From: JBKPNX01 sp046732855
GTDB lineage: Bacteria; Pseudomonadota; Alphaproteobacteria; Geminicoccales; Geminicoccaceae
Assembly (NCBI GenBank): GCA_046732855.1
Contig: JBKPNX010000032.1
Coordinates: 1 to 11,904, forward strand
Reading direction: 5' to 3'
DNA: 11,904 nucleotides
This document shows positions 1 to 7,640 of this stretch, piece after piece. Both the position numbers and the translations under genes were made by a program. The notes under the pieces are model-generated. The model made no database searches, was not told the origin of the DNA, and was given only the letters and a program-made list of their open reading frames with translations. Each line of letters begins with the position of its first letter. Positions within the stretch are counted from its first letter, which is position 1.

Positions 1-540
1 GCCATCAGCGCTGAGCCGCCACCGCTGCCCACCGGTCCGTTTCGGACCATCGTCGCCGACCCGCCTTGGTTCTACGCGCGCGACGACGACCCGTCACACC
101 GCGGCGCGTGCCCCTATCCGACTCTGAGCGTGCCCGAGATCTGCGCGATGCCAGTCGCCGCTCTGGCGGCTGACGATGTCATCTTATGGTTGTGGACTAC
201 CAATCCAAATCTCCGGGCAGCCTATCAGGTCATCGACGCTTGGGGGTTCGCGGAGCGCACCGTTCTGACCTGGGTCAAGCCGCATTTCGGGTGCGGCCAC
301 TGGCTCCGCGGCCAAACCGAGCATTGTATCATGGCTATCCGCGGGCGCCCGACCGTCACGCTCTCGAATCAGGCGGCGGTGCTGCACGCACCCGCGCCCG
401 AGCGACGGCACTCACGCAAGCCGGACGAGTTCTACAGCCTGGTGGAGACGTTATGCCCAGGGTCCAAGGTCGAGCTGTTCTGCCGCCAGCCGCGTGACGG
501 CTGGGCCTCGCATGGCGACGAAACGGCGGTCGCTCCATGA
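1..540 (+). CDS. MT-A70-family adenine methyltransferase, 5' end outside window
   Basis: The reading frame is open from base 1, so the start lies upstream; 179 residues are visible. The hallmark is DPPW at visible residues 20-23, preceded by the strand FRTIVAD. This is the catalytic motif of MT-A70-like DNA/RNA N6-adenine methyltransferases, which transfer methyl from SAM to adenine N6. Further family-like segments follow: VILWLWTTNPNL, the WVKPHFGCGHWLRGQTEHC region and HSRKPDEFY near the C-terminus. The stop overlaps the next gene's start (ATGA, 537-540), suggesting translational coupling with the primase downstream. Such methylases are common in phages and integrative elements, where they may protect the element's DNA from restriction; that role here is inferred. 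A GTG at 130 would give a shorter protein lacking DPPW and is not the true start. Confidence 0.9.
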   Translation, partial: AISAEPPPLPTGPFRTIVADPPWFYARDDDPSHRGACPYPTLSVPEICAMPVAALAADDVILWLWTTNPNLRAAYQVIDAWGFAERTVLTWVKPHFGCGHWLRGQTEHCIMAIRGRPTVTLSNQAAVLHAPAPERRHSRKPDEFYSLVETLCPGSKVELFCRQPRDGWASHGDETAVAP

Positions 541-1319
541 CCGCCAACCTCGGCCGGGCGGCGCTCGCCCTCGCGCGTCGCGGTCTACGCGTGCATCCCT
601 GCCGACCAGATTCGAAGCTCCCCTTGCTTGATCATTGGCCGAACCGCGCGTCGCTCGACCCGCGCACTATTGAATGTTGGTGGCGTCGGTGGCCGACCGC
701 CAACATCGCGATCGCGACCGGCGGCAAGATGCGGCTCCTGGTGGTTGACGTCGACCCGGACGCGGGGGGCGAGGCGACCCTGGCCGTGCTGGAGCGCGAG
801 CACGGGGCGCTGCCCGCGACTGTCGAGTGCATCACGCCGCGCGGCGGGCGCCACCTTTACCTCCTCGTTCCGAGCGGTCGCCCCATGCCCGGCAATAGCG
901 CTGCCAAGCTTGGCGACGGGGTCGATACCAGGGGGCGGCACGGATACGTCCTCGCCCCGCCCAGCACGGTCAATGGCAGGGCGTACAGCTGGTCCGTGGA
1001 TTCCGGTGATCGGATCGCCGAGGCCCCGGGTTGGCTCCTCGATCTGCTGGACCATGCCGCCGGTAACGGCCACCCGACGCCCCCCGAGGAGTAGCAGGCC
1101 ATTGCGCTCGCCGGTGTCGACGAGGGCCAGCGCAACCAGACCATCGCGAAGATCGCCGGCCTGCTGCTCCGCCGCGTGCCCGATCCGACTCTCGCCGCCG
1201 AGTTGGTCGCCTGCTTCAACGCCGTGAAATGCAGGCCGCCGCTCGATTCCGCCGAGCTGAAGCGCACGCTCGACAGCATCGCGGCCCGCGAGATGAAGCG
1301 CCGAAAGCTGAATCGATGA
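537..1319 (+). pseudogene. Prim-Pol (bifunctional primase/polymerase) with in-frame amber codon before its C-terminal domain
   Basis: The frame encodes a 260-residue protein if the TAG at 1092-1094 (codon 186) is read through. The N-terminal part is a Prim-Pol (AEP-superfamily) domain: metal-binding DVD at residues 71 and 73 within LLVVDVDPDAGG, the GGRHLYLL motif with His106, and GDGVDTRGRHGYVLAPPS. After the TAG the same frame continues with EGQRNQTIAKIAGLLLRR and CRPPLDSAELKRTLDSIA, which look like a PriCT-type primase C-terminal helical domain, and ends at TGA 1317-1319, overlapping the helicase start. The codon after the stop is CAG, so a CAG-to-TAG change is a simple origin. The truncated 185-residue product could retain Prim-Pol chemistry; suppression or a sequencing error are alternatives. 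Its role would be replication priming for a phage or plasmid-like element. Confidence 0.85.
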
Positions 1320-2699
1320 CCGTCGAGGACTTCACCGAGGCGCTGAAGCGGCGCAACACCACGCCGGCCGTCGACCTCACCGAGGATGGACTAGCTGCGG
1401 AGTTCACGCGCCGCCATCGCGACCATCTCCGGTACGTGGCGCTCTGGGGTGCTTGGATGCATTGGGACGGGCGCTGCTGGCAAAGGGAACCGACCCTCAT
1501 GGCGTTCGACCTCGCCCGCGCGGTCTGCCGTGATGCTGGCGATGGACTCGACAACGCCAAGCTCCGAGCTCGCATCCTGAGCGCAGGCACGCGCGCCGCT
1601 GTCGAGAACCTGGCCCGCTCTGATCGGGCCCACGCTGCTCTACCAGAGCAGTGGGATGCCTATCCCTGGCACCTCAACACGACCGGCGGCATAGTCGACC
1701 TCGTAACCGCGACCGTCCGGCCCCACGACCCCCTTGGGTACCATACCAAGATCACCGCCGTCGCCCCGGGCGGCGAGTGTCCGCTTTGGCGTGACTTCTT
1801 GAAGCGCATCACGGACGGCGACGACGACCTCCAGGCCTATCTTCAGCAGCTCGGCCGGCTACGCCCTGACAGGTTCGATCCGCGAGCACGTCCTGCAGTT
1901 CGGCTACGGCACCGGCGCGAACGGCAAGGGGACTTATCTGAACACTCTGCCCGGCATCATGCGCGATTATGCCTGCACCGCGCCAATGGAGACCTTCACG
2001 GCGACGACTGGCGAGCGCCATCCGACCGATCTCGCCATGCTGCGCGGCGCGCGGCTCGTGACCGCGCAGGAAACGGAACAGGGCCGCCGATGGGCCGAAG
2101 CTAAAATAAAAGCACTGACAGGCGGCGATCCAATTTCGGCTCGATTCATGAGGCAGGATTTTTTTACTTTCACGCCACAGTTCAAGCTGTTTATCGCTGG
2201 GAACCATCGCCCCGGGCTGAGCGGCGTCGACGAAGCGATCCGGCGCCGCATGCACCTCGTGCCCTTCGATGTCACAATCCCCGAGAACGACCGCGACCCC
2301 GAGCTGCCCGAAAAGCTCAAGGCCGAGTGGCCCGGTATTCTCGCCTGGATGCTCGACGGGTGCTTGACCTGGCAGGCGGACGGGCTCGACCCGCCCGAGT
2401 CTGTCCGCGCCGCAACCGAAAAGTACCTCGCCGCCGAAGACACTTTCGAGCGCTGGCGAGACGACTGCACCATGCCGGATCCGAATGCTTGGGAGGCGAG
2501 CGCAGATCTGTGGCACTCATGGAAGCGCTGGGCCGAAGCGGCCGGCGAGTTCGTCGGCACTCAGAAGCGGTTCAGCCAGGCCCTCGAGGAACGCGCGTTC
2601 ACTGCAGCCAGAGACGGCACGAAGGCAAGCCGACGAGGCTACCGAGGCGCTCGCCTGATCCGCCAGGACTACACCGAGGACCCACGCTATGGCGCCTGA
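1316..2699 (+). pseudogene. D5-like phage/plasmid primase-helicase (SF3 NTPase), frameshifted
   Basis: The start at ATG 1316 overlaps the primase stop (ATGA). The N-terminal part reads in frame 2 (FTEALKRRNTTPAVDL, WGAWMHWDGRCW, then WHLNTTGGIVDL) up to about 1852. The SF3 helicase core reads in frame 3: GYGTGANGKGT, a D5-type Walker A (1902-1934); GARLVTAQETEQGRRW, Walker B region; and FKLFIAGNHRP, motif C, ending at TGA 2697-2699. Removing one G at 1853/1854 (CTCGGCCGGC to CTCGCCGGC) joins the halves as QQLAGYALTGS and gives about 460 residues, normal for this family. Intact members are hexameric ATP-dependent helicases that act with the primase to start element replication. The frameshift before Walker A should abolish helicase function unless it is a sequencing error. 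Confidence 0.88.
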
Positions 2700-2952
2700 T
2701 CGATACCCGGCGGTCGCATCGGTCACGTTCTCCCTTTTCCCGCGTACGGACGCGCGCGCCCGCGCGTACGCCTTTTATGGCGCGACGCGTCCGATGTGAC
2801 CGCCGCTAGGCAATCTGCGGCCTCCGGCTGGCCTGAGCACCGATGACGTGGTGTGGATTGCCGTCCGAAGGGCACTGGATCGGCAGCACCTGGCCGAAGC
2901 TGAAGGAAGTCCGTACCGCGGCGGCGAAGGCTCGAGGCAGATAGCACGATAA

Positions 2953-3327
2953 CCCGTTCGGGATGACGGCGATGCCGAGGTCAGCTACGCCATCATCGAC
3001 AACTGGACAGTCGGCGGCGTCTACAGCGCCATACCGGACGAGATTGCCGAACTCGCCTTCGATGTGGTCGAGGTGTGCCTGCACCACGGGAACGCCCCAA
3101 TGATCTGGCTTACAAGTGATGCCAGACGCAAGCTTACCGAAGTGCTGTCGAGACACGCAGAATCTGAGCCGTGCTACGGCTCTGGCAGCAATCGGCGCAA
3201 GTGGACGACCTGCCGTTCTGAAAGCATCGAGGCACTCACGGACTCTGCATTCATGGCCAGAGGCGCCGCCACAAAGGCTGCCTCGGTGTTGGCGCGGTCG
3301 AGCGCGGGAATAGGCAAGAGCCAGTGA
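2953..3327 (+). pseudogene. Unrecognised protein fragment
   Basis: This frame is open between TAA 2950-2952 and TGA 3325-3327. It contains a protein-like stretch, AEVSYAIIDNWTVGGVYSAI followed by PDEIAELAFDVVEVCLHHGN and APMIWLTSDARRKLTEVLSRH. No convincing ATG start is visible; a GTG at 3064 would discard the best part. The frame also runs openly upstream of the TAA (STDDVVWIAVRRALDRQHL), so the gene may be longer and interrupted. I do not recognise the family. Its position just after the replication genes suggests an accessory prophage gene. A long minus-strand frame across 2806-3645 looks like a shadow because its residues are less protein-like. Confidence 0.35.
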
Positions 3328-3487
3328 CCACCGGGCGCCAAAAGGCGAAATCTCCAACTGCCAACGCGCGAGCGAAGGAAGCGGCGCGGTGTCCGCTCGA
3401 CCACTTCCGCAACAATCGGGGCGCCCCCCATGGTGTCCACACCAGAACGGGCTGGACGATGCGTCAATCCAACGAAGAAGCGAGCGG

Positions 3488-3553
3488 ATGACCGAGGCGC
3501 GAAAGATCCATGAACTAACGGCCCGGCGAAGGCATGTCGAGAGTGCGAGGTGA
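3488..3553 (+). CDS. Possible tiny ORF, 21 residues
   Basis: ATG 3488 opens a 21-residue frame, MTEARKIHELTARR and seven further residues, that is rich in Arg and His. Its TGA (3551-3553) overlaps the GTG of the next frame in a GTGA junction, a spacing typical of coupled genes. It may instead be the surviving 3' end of a longer gene, since the frame stays open upstream to the TAG at about 3311. No function can be assigned. The overlap with its neighbour is the main reason to list it. Confidence 0.25.
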   Translation: MTEARKIHELTARRRHVESAR

Positions 3554-3762
3554 ACCGCACCTGCTGCCAAGTCTGGCGCGATATCACCGATGTGACGGAT
3601 ACGGATGCCGAGCTCATGGCGGCGATCCAAGCCTTCCGGCAGCACGAGCTGGCCAAGATCGATGCGCAGCTGGCGGAATTCGGCGTTGGGCCGCGGGCGC
3701 TAAATAGGAGCGGAAGCCAAGTTTATGATGATTTCGGAGAACGAAGCGTAGAAGTTGCATGA
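3550..3762 (+). CDS. Small hypothetical protein, 70 residues
   Basis: A GTG start at 3550 overlaps the preceding stop (GTGA). The middle of the product is strongly amphipathic and protein-like: DTDAELMAAIQAFRQHE followed by LAKIDAQLAEFG, a probable pair of helices. The last third (PRALNRSGSQVYDDFGERS) is less regular and may follow a frameshift. It lies between the replication module and the broken portal fragment, all on the + strand, so it is probably a leftover prophage gene. I do not recognise the family and assign no function. Confidence 0.4.
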   Translation: MNRTCCQVWRDITDVTDTDAELMAAIQAFRQHELAKIDAQLAEFGVGPRALNRSGSQVYDDFGERSVEVA

Positions 3763-3917
3763 TATTTGCTTTTGATGACTTCAATGTCTATTATTGTCTT
3801 CTCGGTCATTGGATGACGAACAGACCCGTGGGATGCACCTCTTCAACGCGCGACGCAACTTCACAATCTCCAAGCGCCCAAGCCCAGCCAAAGTGCCGTC
3901 GCGGCACGCGTCCTGCT

Positions 3918-4001
3918 CTGACGCGGATCCTGAAGACACTGCCGGAGATCCAGGCTGATCTCCGCGAGGAGCGGCGGCTGCTGGCAATTCTGACCGCCTG
4001 T
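3918..4001 (+). pseudogene. Helical protein fragment upstream of portal remnant
   Basis: Within otherwise disordered sequence, frame 3 gives LTRILKTLPEIQADLREER followed by RLLAILTA, a clean amphipathic or coiled-coil-like helix. The surrounding residues in the same frame are not protein-like. The fragment lies about 45 bases before the portal-like fragment, on the same strand, so it may be the end of a small prophage gene that preceded the portal. Family unknown; the opposite strand here reads as low-complexity Ala/Gly/Ser and is less convincing. Confidence 0.3.
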
Positions 4002-4045
4002 CAAATTCCTGATGCTGTGCAGCAAGGCGAGCATGGATTCCGCCG

Positions 4046-4175
4046 GGGAAATTGTTCGGCTGGACAATCACCGGTGAGAAGGCCGAGAAGGCGCTGCAGC
4101 CCATCTATGTCACTGCGGCTGGTGGTCTCCAATCAGAGAACCATTCGCAGGCGCTTCCCAACGGATGGTTGCAGC
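4046..4175 (+). pseudogene. HK97-type phage portal protein, N-terminal fragment, frameshifted
   Basis: Frame 2 from about 4049 reads KLFGWTITGEKAEKALQPIY, and from 4114 frame 1 reads GWWSPIREPFAGASQRMV. Put together these resemble the start of HK97-family portal proteins, which typically open with a short (M)KLFGF/W-type segment and then a GGWWP-I-REP-TGAWQRN-like segment. The switch between frames needs a one-base loss near 4110-4125. An original ATG before KLFGW is not visible (GGG in its place). The similarity stops near 4175, where minus-strand terminase similarity begins. Intact portal proteins form the dodecameric DNA entry ring of the capsid; this piece is non-functional. Confidence 0.55.
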
Positions 4176-4179
4176 GGGC

Positions 4180-4918
4180 GGCCCGATTCGCGAGACACTG
4201 CGCGACGTACTCATGATCCACGCTAACGCCAGGCGTGGCTGTCAGATGGCCTTGGTCGCGCCACAGGTCATAGGGTGCCCGGTCGCGGCAGCACGCTCTC
4301 TCAAGCCCTGCGCCGGCGCCCAGAAATGCGGCTGCCTACGCACCACGCCGGCACTGTCCCGTGCCACCAGCACCAGCGCGGTCAGATCCTGCCGAGACCA
4401 CAGATTCAGGCCGCCGTAAACGGGCGCATCCTCGAAAGGGGCAGATCGGGCGCGCCGCTGTTCAGCTTCGACACGGCCGGGCTCAGGAAGTGATCCTCGG
4501 CCACGCATCGGAGATCAAAATGAAAATTCTTGAGCTCGATTCGAGCGCCGGCAGACGCTGCTCCTGATCTGTGTCATCAAAATTCAGGATCGTGCTTTCG
4601 ACCATCGTCGCGGGCGAGCACGGATCATCCTCCGGATGCGCCGCGCAGGAACAGCCTGGTAGCCGGATCCGCCCGGTGCCTTCGCGCTGTCGATGAGCGT
4701 CGAAAGCAGATCGGTATCGGTGGGGGCCTGCATGCTAATGATGATGGATAGCGGTGCTGCCTGCGCGCCCATGTATCGGAGACCGTCCTGGCACAGAAAC
4801 AACTCCTTCGCCGAGCTCCCGAACCGTCACCGCCTCGTTTAGATCCGACTCATCCGCACCATCTTGCGGCGAGTGAGATCACCAACCCCCGAGGGGCGGC
4901 GTTCATTGTCTCCGCCAT
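4180..4918 (-). pseudogene. Phage terminase large subunit remnant (deletions and frameshifts)
   Basis: Reading leftwards, an ATG at 4918-4916 overlaps the small-terminase stop (TGATG). After MAETMNAAPRG the frame meets LVISLAA and then, one frame over, KMVRMS and DLNEAVTVRE. Next comes GLRYMGAQAAPLSIIIS then MQAPTDTDLLSTLID (about 4770-4665), a typical terminase ATPase/nuclease linker region. Next comes VYGGLNLWSRQDLTALVLVA then PHFWAPAQGLRER (about 4435-4285), then, in another frame, YDLWRDQGHLTATPG and VDHEYVAQCLANRA (to about 4187). The N-terminal ATPase with Walker A is missing, and a segment between GLRY and AQAAPLS also seems lost. Intact large subunits package DNA with ATP and cut concatemers. 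This copy has several independent lesions and is dead. Confidence 0.75.
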
Positions 4919-5337
4919 CAGAATTTCACCACGTCGCCGCCAAACAACACGTCAGACCTGCCGTTCTGACCTTTCGCCGTCGGCTCTCGCTCATCCAGCT
5001 TACCCGATTCCGTCCTAAGCGCAGACTGAATCGAAAGCCGCAACTTCGTACAGTGCATGGCGCACTGATGTGCGTAGCTGAGATAAAGCTTTGCCGCCTC
5101 GCTATTCCCAGGTCGCTCGCGAACTATAGCGGCCACTTTCCGCGCCGCCACAGTCGCAACGCATAGCTGCTCAAGCAGATGCAAAGCACCCGGCTGAAAG
5201 AAGTCCACTGGGCGACATTCCACTATCTCCCGCCACACCGCCTTCTCGTCAGCATCAAACTCCTTCGGAGGTTGCGGGTGCTTGCCGCCCTGACGCCATG
5301 CGGCAGCCGAGCGCGCTTCAGCGGAAATTCTAGGCAT
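4918..5337 (-). CDS. Phage terminase small subunit, P27-like family
   Basis: This 139-residue frame opens with MPRISAEARSAAAWRQGG, continues with PPKEFDADEKAVWREIVECR and DFFQPGALHLLEQLCVATVA, and ends with QSALRTESGKLDER and LFGGDVVKF. The order of Pro-rich N-terminus, helical acidic segment, LRTESGKLDE-like tail and terminal DVVKF fits P27-type small terminases, which recognise phage DNA and recruit the large subunit. The start ATG (5337-5335) is preceded by GAGG-type Shine-Dalgarno sequence in ACCGAGGTGTGAGAG. The stop overlaps the large subunit's start, the usual terS-terL arrangement. It looks uninterrupted, unlike its partner, so it may simply be too recent in decay to show lesions. Confidence 0.75.
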   Translation of the reverse strand: MPRISAEARSAAAWRQGGKHPQPPKEFDADEKAVWREIVECRPVDFFQPGALHLLEQLCVATVAARKVAAIVRERPGNSEAAKLYLSYAHQCAMHCTKLRLSIQSALRTESGKLDEREPTAKGQNGRSDVLFGGDVVKF

Positions 5338-5522
5338 TTTCTCTCACACCTCGGTTAACGTCCCTGGAAATTCACAGAGGTTGCAAAAAGCAGGCGACCA
5401 CGCGGTCGCGAAGGCGAGCGGTCAAAACTTTCTGACGCCCCCGCCGGGTGTACTTTGCCTTGTCCCTGCCCCAGAGGATGCTCGTAGACGCGCGAGCACA
5501 TCGCTCGCTGGCGTGCCTGGGA

Positions 5523-5819
5523 TTAGCAGCAAGCGACATCGTGGGTGGTCATGCTCGGGCTGAGTCTGGGCGCACGCGCCAGACGCGGTTCAGATAGCCG
5601 ATTGTGCGCCCTTTGGACGGACAAGTTCACGCGGTAGCGTGGGCCACCGCCGGCCTCGCGGCAGTTGTACTCGTAGACGAGCTCGGCTGATTCGTCGATG
5701 GCGGCGCAGATGCCGAGCACGATCAAGCTCACTTCTCGGCAAAGGGAGTGACAGCCGAGCTTGGGCGCAACTTCGCTGTAGACCAGCTCGGCGACGGTGG
5801 CGATCTCGTGCGCGGTCAT
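5523..5819 (-). CDS. Small hypothetical protein, prophage-associated, 98 residues
   Basis: The ATG at 5819-5817 overlaps the stop of the 54-residue gene upstream (ATGA). The first half is convincingly protein-like: MTAHEIATVAELVYSEVAP, then CREVSLIVLGICAAIDESAE and LVYEYNCREAGGGPRYRV. The last third (Arg/Ala/Ser/Pro-rich) is less regular and may lie beyond a frameshift. The product is mostly helical with two or three cysteines. I do not recognise the family; the location upstream of terS, in the same direction, suggests an accessory gene of the same phage. Confidence 0.55.
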   Translation of the reverse strand: MTAHEIATVAELVYSEVAPKLGCHSLCREVSLIVLGICAAIDESAELVYEYNCREAGGGPRYRVNLSVQRAHNRLSEPRLARAPRLSPSMTTHDVACC

Positions 5820-5980
5820 TGCAGCTGGGGCGCGGCGTGACCTGTGGCTCGGCGATTTAGGCGCCGCTGCTCGCGCTTGAGCCGACGTTGCTCGCGCTTG
5901 ATCTGCCGCTCGCGGTCACGCTCGATCGAGCGCGGGAGTTTGAGGCGATCGAGACGCAGGCCGCTTGCCGGGCCGGTCAT
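5816..5980 (-). CDS. Small basic coiled-coil-like protein, 54 residues
   Basis: This short gene starts with ATG 5980-5978 and ends with TGA 5818-5816. Both ends form ATGA overlaps with neighbouring frames, a strong sign of a compact phage operon. The product begins MTGPASGLRLDRLKLPRS and then becomes an Arg/Lys/Glu/Gln-rich helix containing the repeated unit KREQRRL twice in tandem, which is also visible as a DNA direct repeat around 5862-5910. No homologous family is recognised. A charged single helix could bind nucleic acid or act as a scaffold, but this is only inferred from composition. Confidence 0.5.
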   Translation of the reverse strand: MTGPASGLRLDRLKLPRSIERDRERQIKREQRRLKREQRRLNRRATGHAAPQLQ

Positions 5981-6219
5981 TGCAGCCGCCCAATTGCACC
6001 ATCAGGCGCATCGACCCGATCGCGTCGATGTAGGTCGCCGCGCAGTCCACAGCCTCGTCGACGGACCAGCCCAACTCGATGGGCGCGGCAGATCAGCCGA
6101 ACGGCGAGTCTCTGGGCGGCGTCGATCCGACCATCCGGGGGCAGCTGGCCGAGCACGAAGGCCACCTCGGCGACAAGCGCGGCGCGGGCGGCGGGATCGT
6201 GAGGCTCTACCGCTGTCCG
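5977..6219 (-). pseudogene. Hypothetical phage protein, frameshifted
   Basis: Reading leftwards from about 6219, the frame gives TAVEPHDPAARAALVAE, VAFVLGQLPPDGRIDAAQ and RLAVRLICRA. Near 6080 the sense moves by one base to IELGWSVDEAVDCAATYIDA then IGSMRLMVQLGG. The unshifted frame instead becomes Arg/Gly-rich nonsense ending at TGA 5979-5977. An ATGA overlap with the 54-residue gene remains at 5977-5980. A clear start codon is not seen; it may have been lost in a further small deletion after the preceding gene. The family is unknown to me, but the even hydrophobic pattern supports a once-real, mostly helical protein. Confidence 0.5.
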
Positions 6220-6737
6220 CGCCGCGCTTGACCGCGAGCACCCAGGCGGTCGCGCCGTCACCTTCGATTTTGTACGTGGGGGCGGTCGCATACCATAAGG
6301 ATCCCGTCTTCGTGCAGAATGCTCCTGCGGGATATGAACGCCGACCTCGTGCACGCCGTAGTACTTCACCCGGGTGCGCTCGAGATCCTCGAGGCGGCGC
6401 ATGACCTCCCGCTGCCAGTCGGCCACGACCCGTAGGCTTAAGGCGTCGCCAATGGCTTTGACGAGCGTGCCGTCCTCGGGCCTAGCCGCCTTCTCGAGCG
6501 CGGCGACGCGCCCAGCGCCTTCAGCTCCGAGGCGAGATCGAGATCGTGTGGCACGTGGCGCAGATGCACAACGTTTTCGGCTGGTCTGTGGCGGCCGCCT
6601 TGTGCGCGTAGAGTGAATCGTAGATTGTCCCGCGGGACCTCCTGGTTATTCGTCCAGCTCTGAAGCGAGCAACCCGACCGGTTGCGCTCGTCGGCCAGCC
6701 AGTCCTCGAATGATGGCGCGACCGCCGCTATGGTCGG
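6210..6737 (-). pseudogene. Degenerate phage structural-type protein with carbohydrate-binding-like segment
   Basis: Reading leftwards the pieces are SFEDWLADERNRSGCSLQSW and TNNQEVPRDNLRFTLRAQG, then ENVVHLRHVPHDLDLASELK. After a one-base shift near 6515 follow GRVAALEKAARPEDGTLVKA and IGDALSLRVVADWQREVMR with LEDLERTRVKYYGVHEVG. After a second shift near 6325 follow GAFCTKTGSLWYATAPTYK and GDGATAWVLAVKRGADSG. The last part matches the GSLWxAxxxT-PGDG-WxLAVKRG pattern common in tail or collar-type phage proteins and CBM5/12-like modules. The middle is a likely coiled coil. At least two frameshifts make this a pseudogene; it may be one or two original genes. Confidence 0.5.
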
Positions 6738-7004
6738 CTACCTCGCGGTGATCAGGCGGACGGGCCGGTGCCGCAGGGGCGCCGGCGCCAGGCGCTTGAA
6801 CAGCTTCAGCTCCTCGCGCGCCGCGGCTTTCTCCACCCGGGCCTGGGCGAGCGCAGTCAGGTGCCGTGCTTGCCGTGCTGCTGGCCAGCGGAGGCGGCTA
6901 CAGCGGCCGAAATCGGGTGGGGTGGTGGCCAGGGCGGACTCGCTCGCGTGCTCGAGCGGCTCAGCGGGCAGCGGGGCAGGGGCAGCAGTGGCCACGGCAA
7001 CCAC
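6738..7004 (-). pseudogene. Hypothetical frame, 88 residues, continuous with the next gene across a TAG
   Basis: This frame carries ARHLTALAQARVEKAAAR and EELKLFKRLAPAPLRHRP, a plausible basic amphipathic helix, and ends at TAG 6740-6738. The same frame resumes at once with PTIAAVAPSFEDWLADER, so the TAG may be a nonsense mutation in one longer protein. The N-terminal third is Ala/Pro-rich and weak, and no Shine-Dalgarno decides a start. Function unknown; probably part of the same prophage remnant. Confidence 0.3.
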
Positions 7005-7536
7005 AACTGTTGCACCGCGGGGCCGGGATCCGTCATAACGGCCAGCCCCTCGATCATGGACACCCCGTGGTTCTGCGACGCGCGCGGCCGAGCGGCAAGG
7101 CGAACAAAAAGCCGGATCCGAAGGCCCGACCAGTGTTGCGGGGTAATGTCTGGGAGGACGAACAATTACCTCCGTCGGACTACCGTTATGTGGTGGCGTT
7201 TCCGACTAAGCGCATCAGCCGCCGGACCTCAACAGCCAGACCTCGCCAAACCTCGACGCACCCGGCCCGGGCCGTCGACTTCGGCATGCGAGCGACCTTG
7301 AAGGGCCTATATGTTGACGTGGCCGCCGCCCAGACGATGCATTAGCCGCCCATCCGCTGGGGTGGGTAGCTGCCGTGGTCACATCGTTAAGCCCGGCTGC
7401 GGTCACAAAGGTGCTGAATTACCCGCCCCTTCGAGGTCGGAAAGCTTCGTGGGCCTGGGAGATCCAGCCCCGGTCAGCCGCTCGGCATGCGGTCCCGCGC
7501 GCGGTCATTTGGCAGAGCTCACATTTAGCCAGCGGA
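7005..7536 (+). other. No recognisable gene
   Basis: All frames were read. The best plus-strand stretch is KANKKPDPKARPVLRGN and WEDEQLPPSDYRYVVAFPT (about 7100-7206), in a frame that ends at TAG 7343-7345, but it matches no family I know and has no ribosome binding site. No RNA gene, tandem repeat or insertion-sequence end was seen here. It probably represents decayed DNA between the prophage remnant and the peptide locus. Confidence 0.4.
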
Positions 7537-7623
7537 GACGATGGCCAGACCGGCTGCCCAATCGGTTCTCTCGGTGGGCAGCTGGCGGCATGGAGCAGTC
7601 GCATTGCAGCGAGCGCAGGGTGA
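7537..7623 (+). pseudogene. Possible C-terminal scrap of a TetR-family regulator
   Basis: Frame 1 reads DDGQTGCPIGSLGGQLA and a few further residues before TGA 7621-7623. The GCPxGSLxxxLA pattern is typical of the ligand-binding C-terminal domain of some TetR-type repressors. The DNA-binding HTH half is absent and upstream sequence in the frame is not TetR-like, so this can only be a short remnant. The match is short and could be chance. Confidence 0.25.
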
Positions 7624-7640
7624 AAGATTGAGCCAGGCAG

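Noticed and set aside
857..1279. Open frame on the - strand inside the primase gene
   Set aside because: Fully antisense to a recognised Prim-Pol/PriCT coding region.
1809..2516. A 235-codon open frame on the - strand
   Set aside because: Antisense shadow of the D5-like helicase core.
2735..2785. Hairpin/terminator after the helicase (CG-alternating run followed by CCTTTTATGG)
   Set aside because: The two GCGTACG copies are direct rather than properly inverted, and the T run is short; pairing is poor.
2806..3645. A 279-codon open frame on the - strand
   Set aside because: No family features and no ribosome binding site; the plus strand gives more protein-like segments, and long antisense frames are common in GC-rich DNA.
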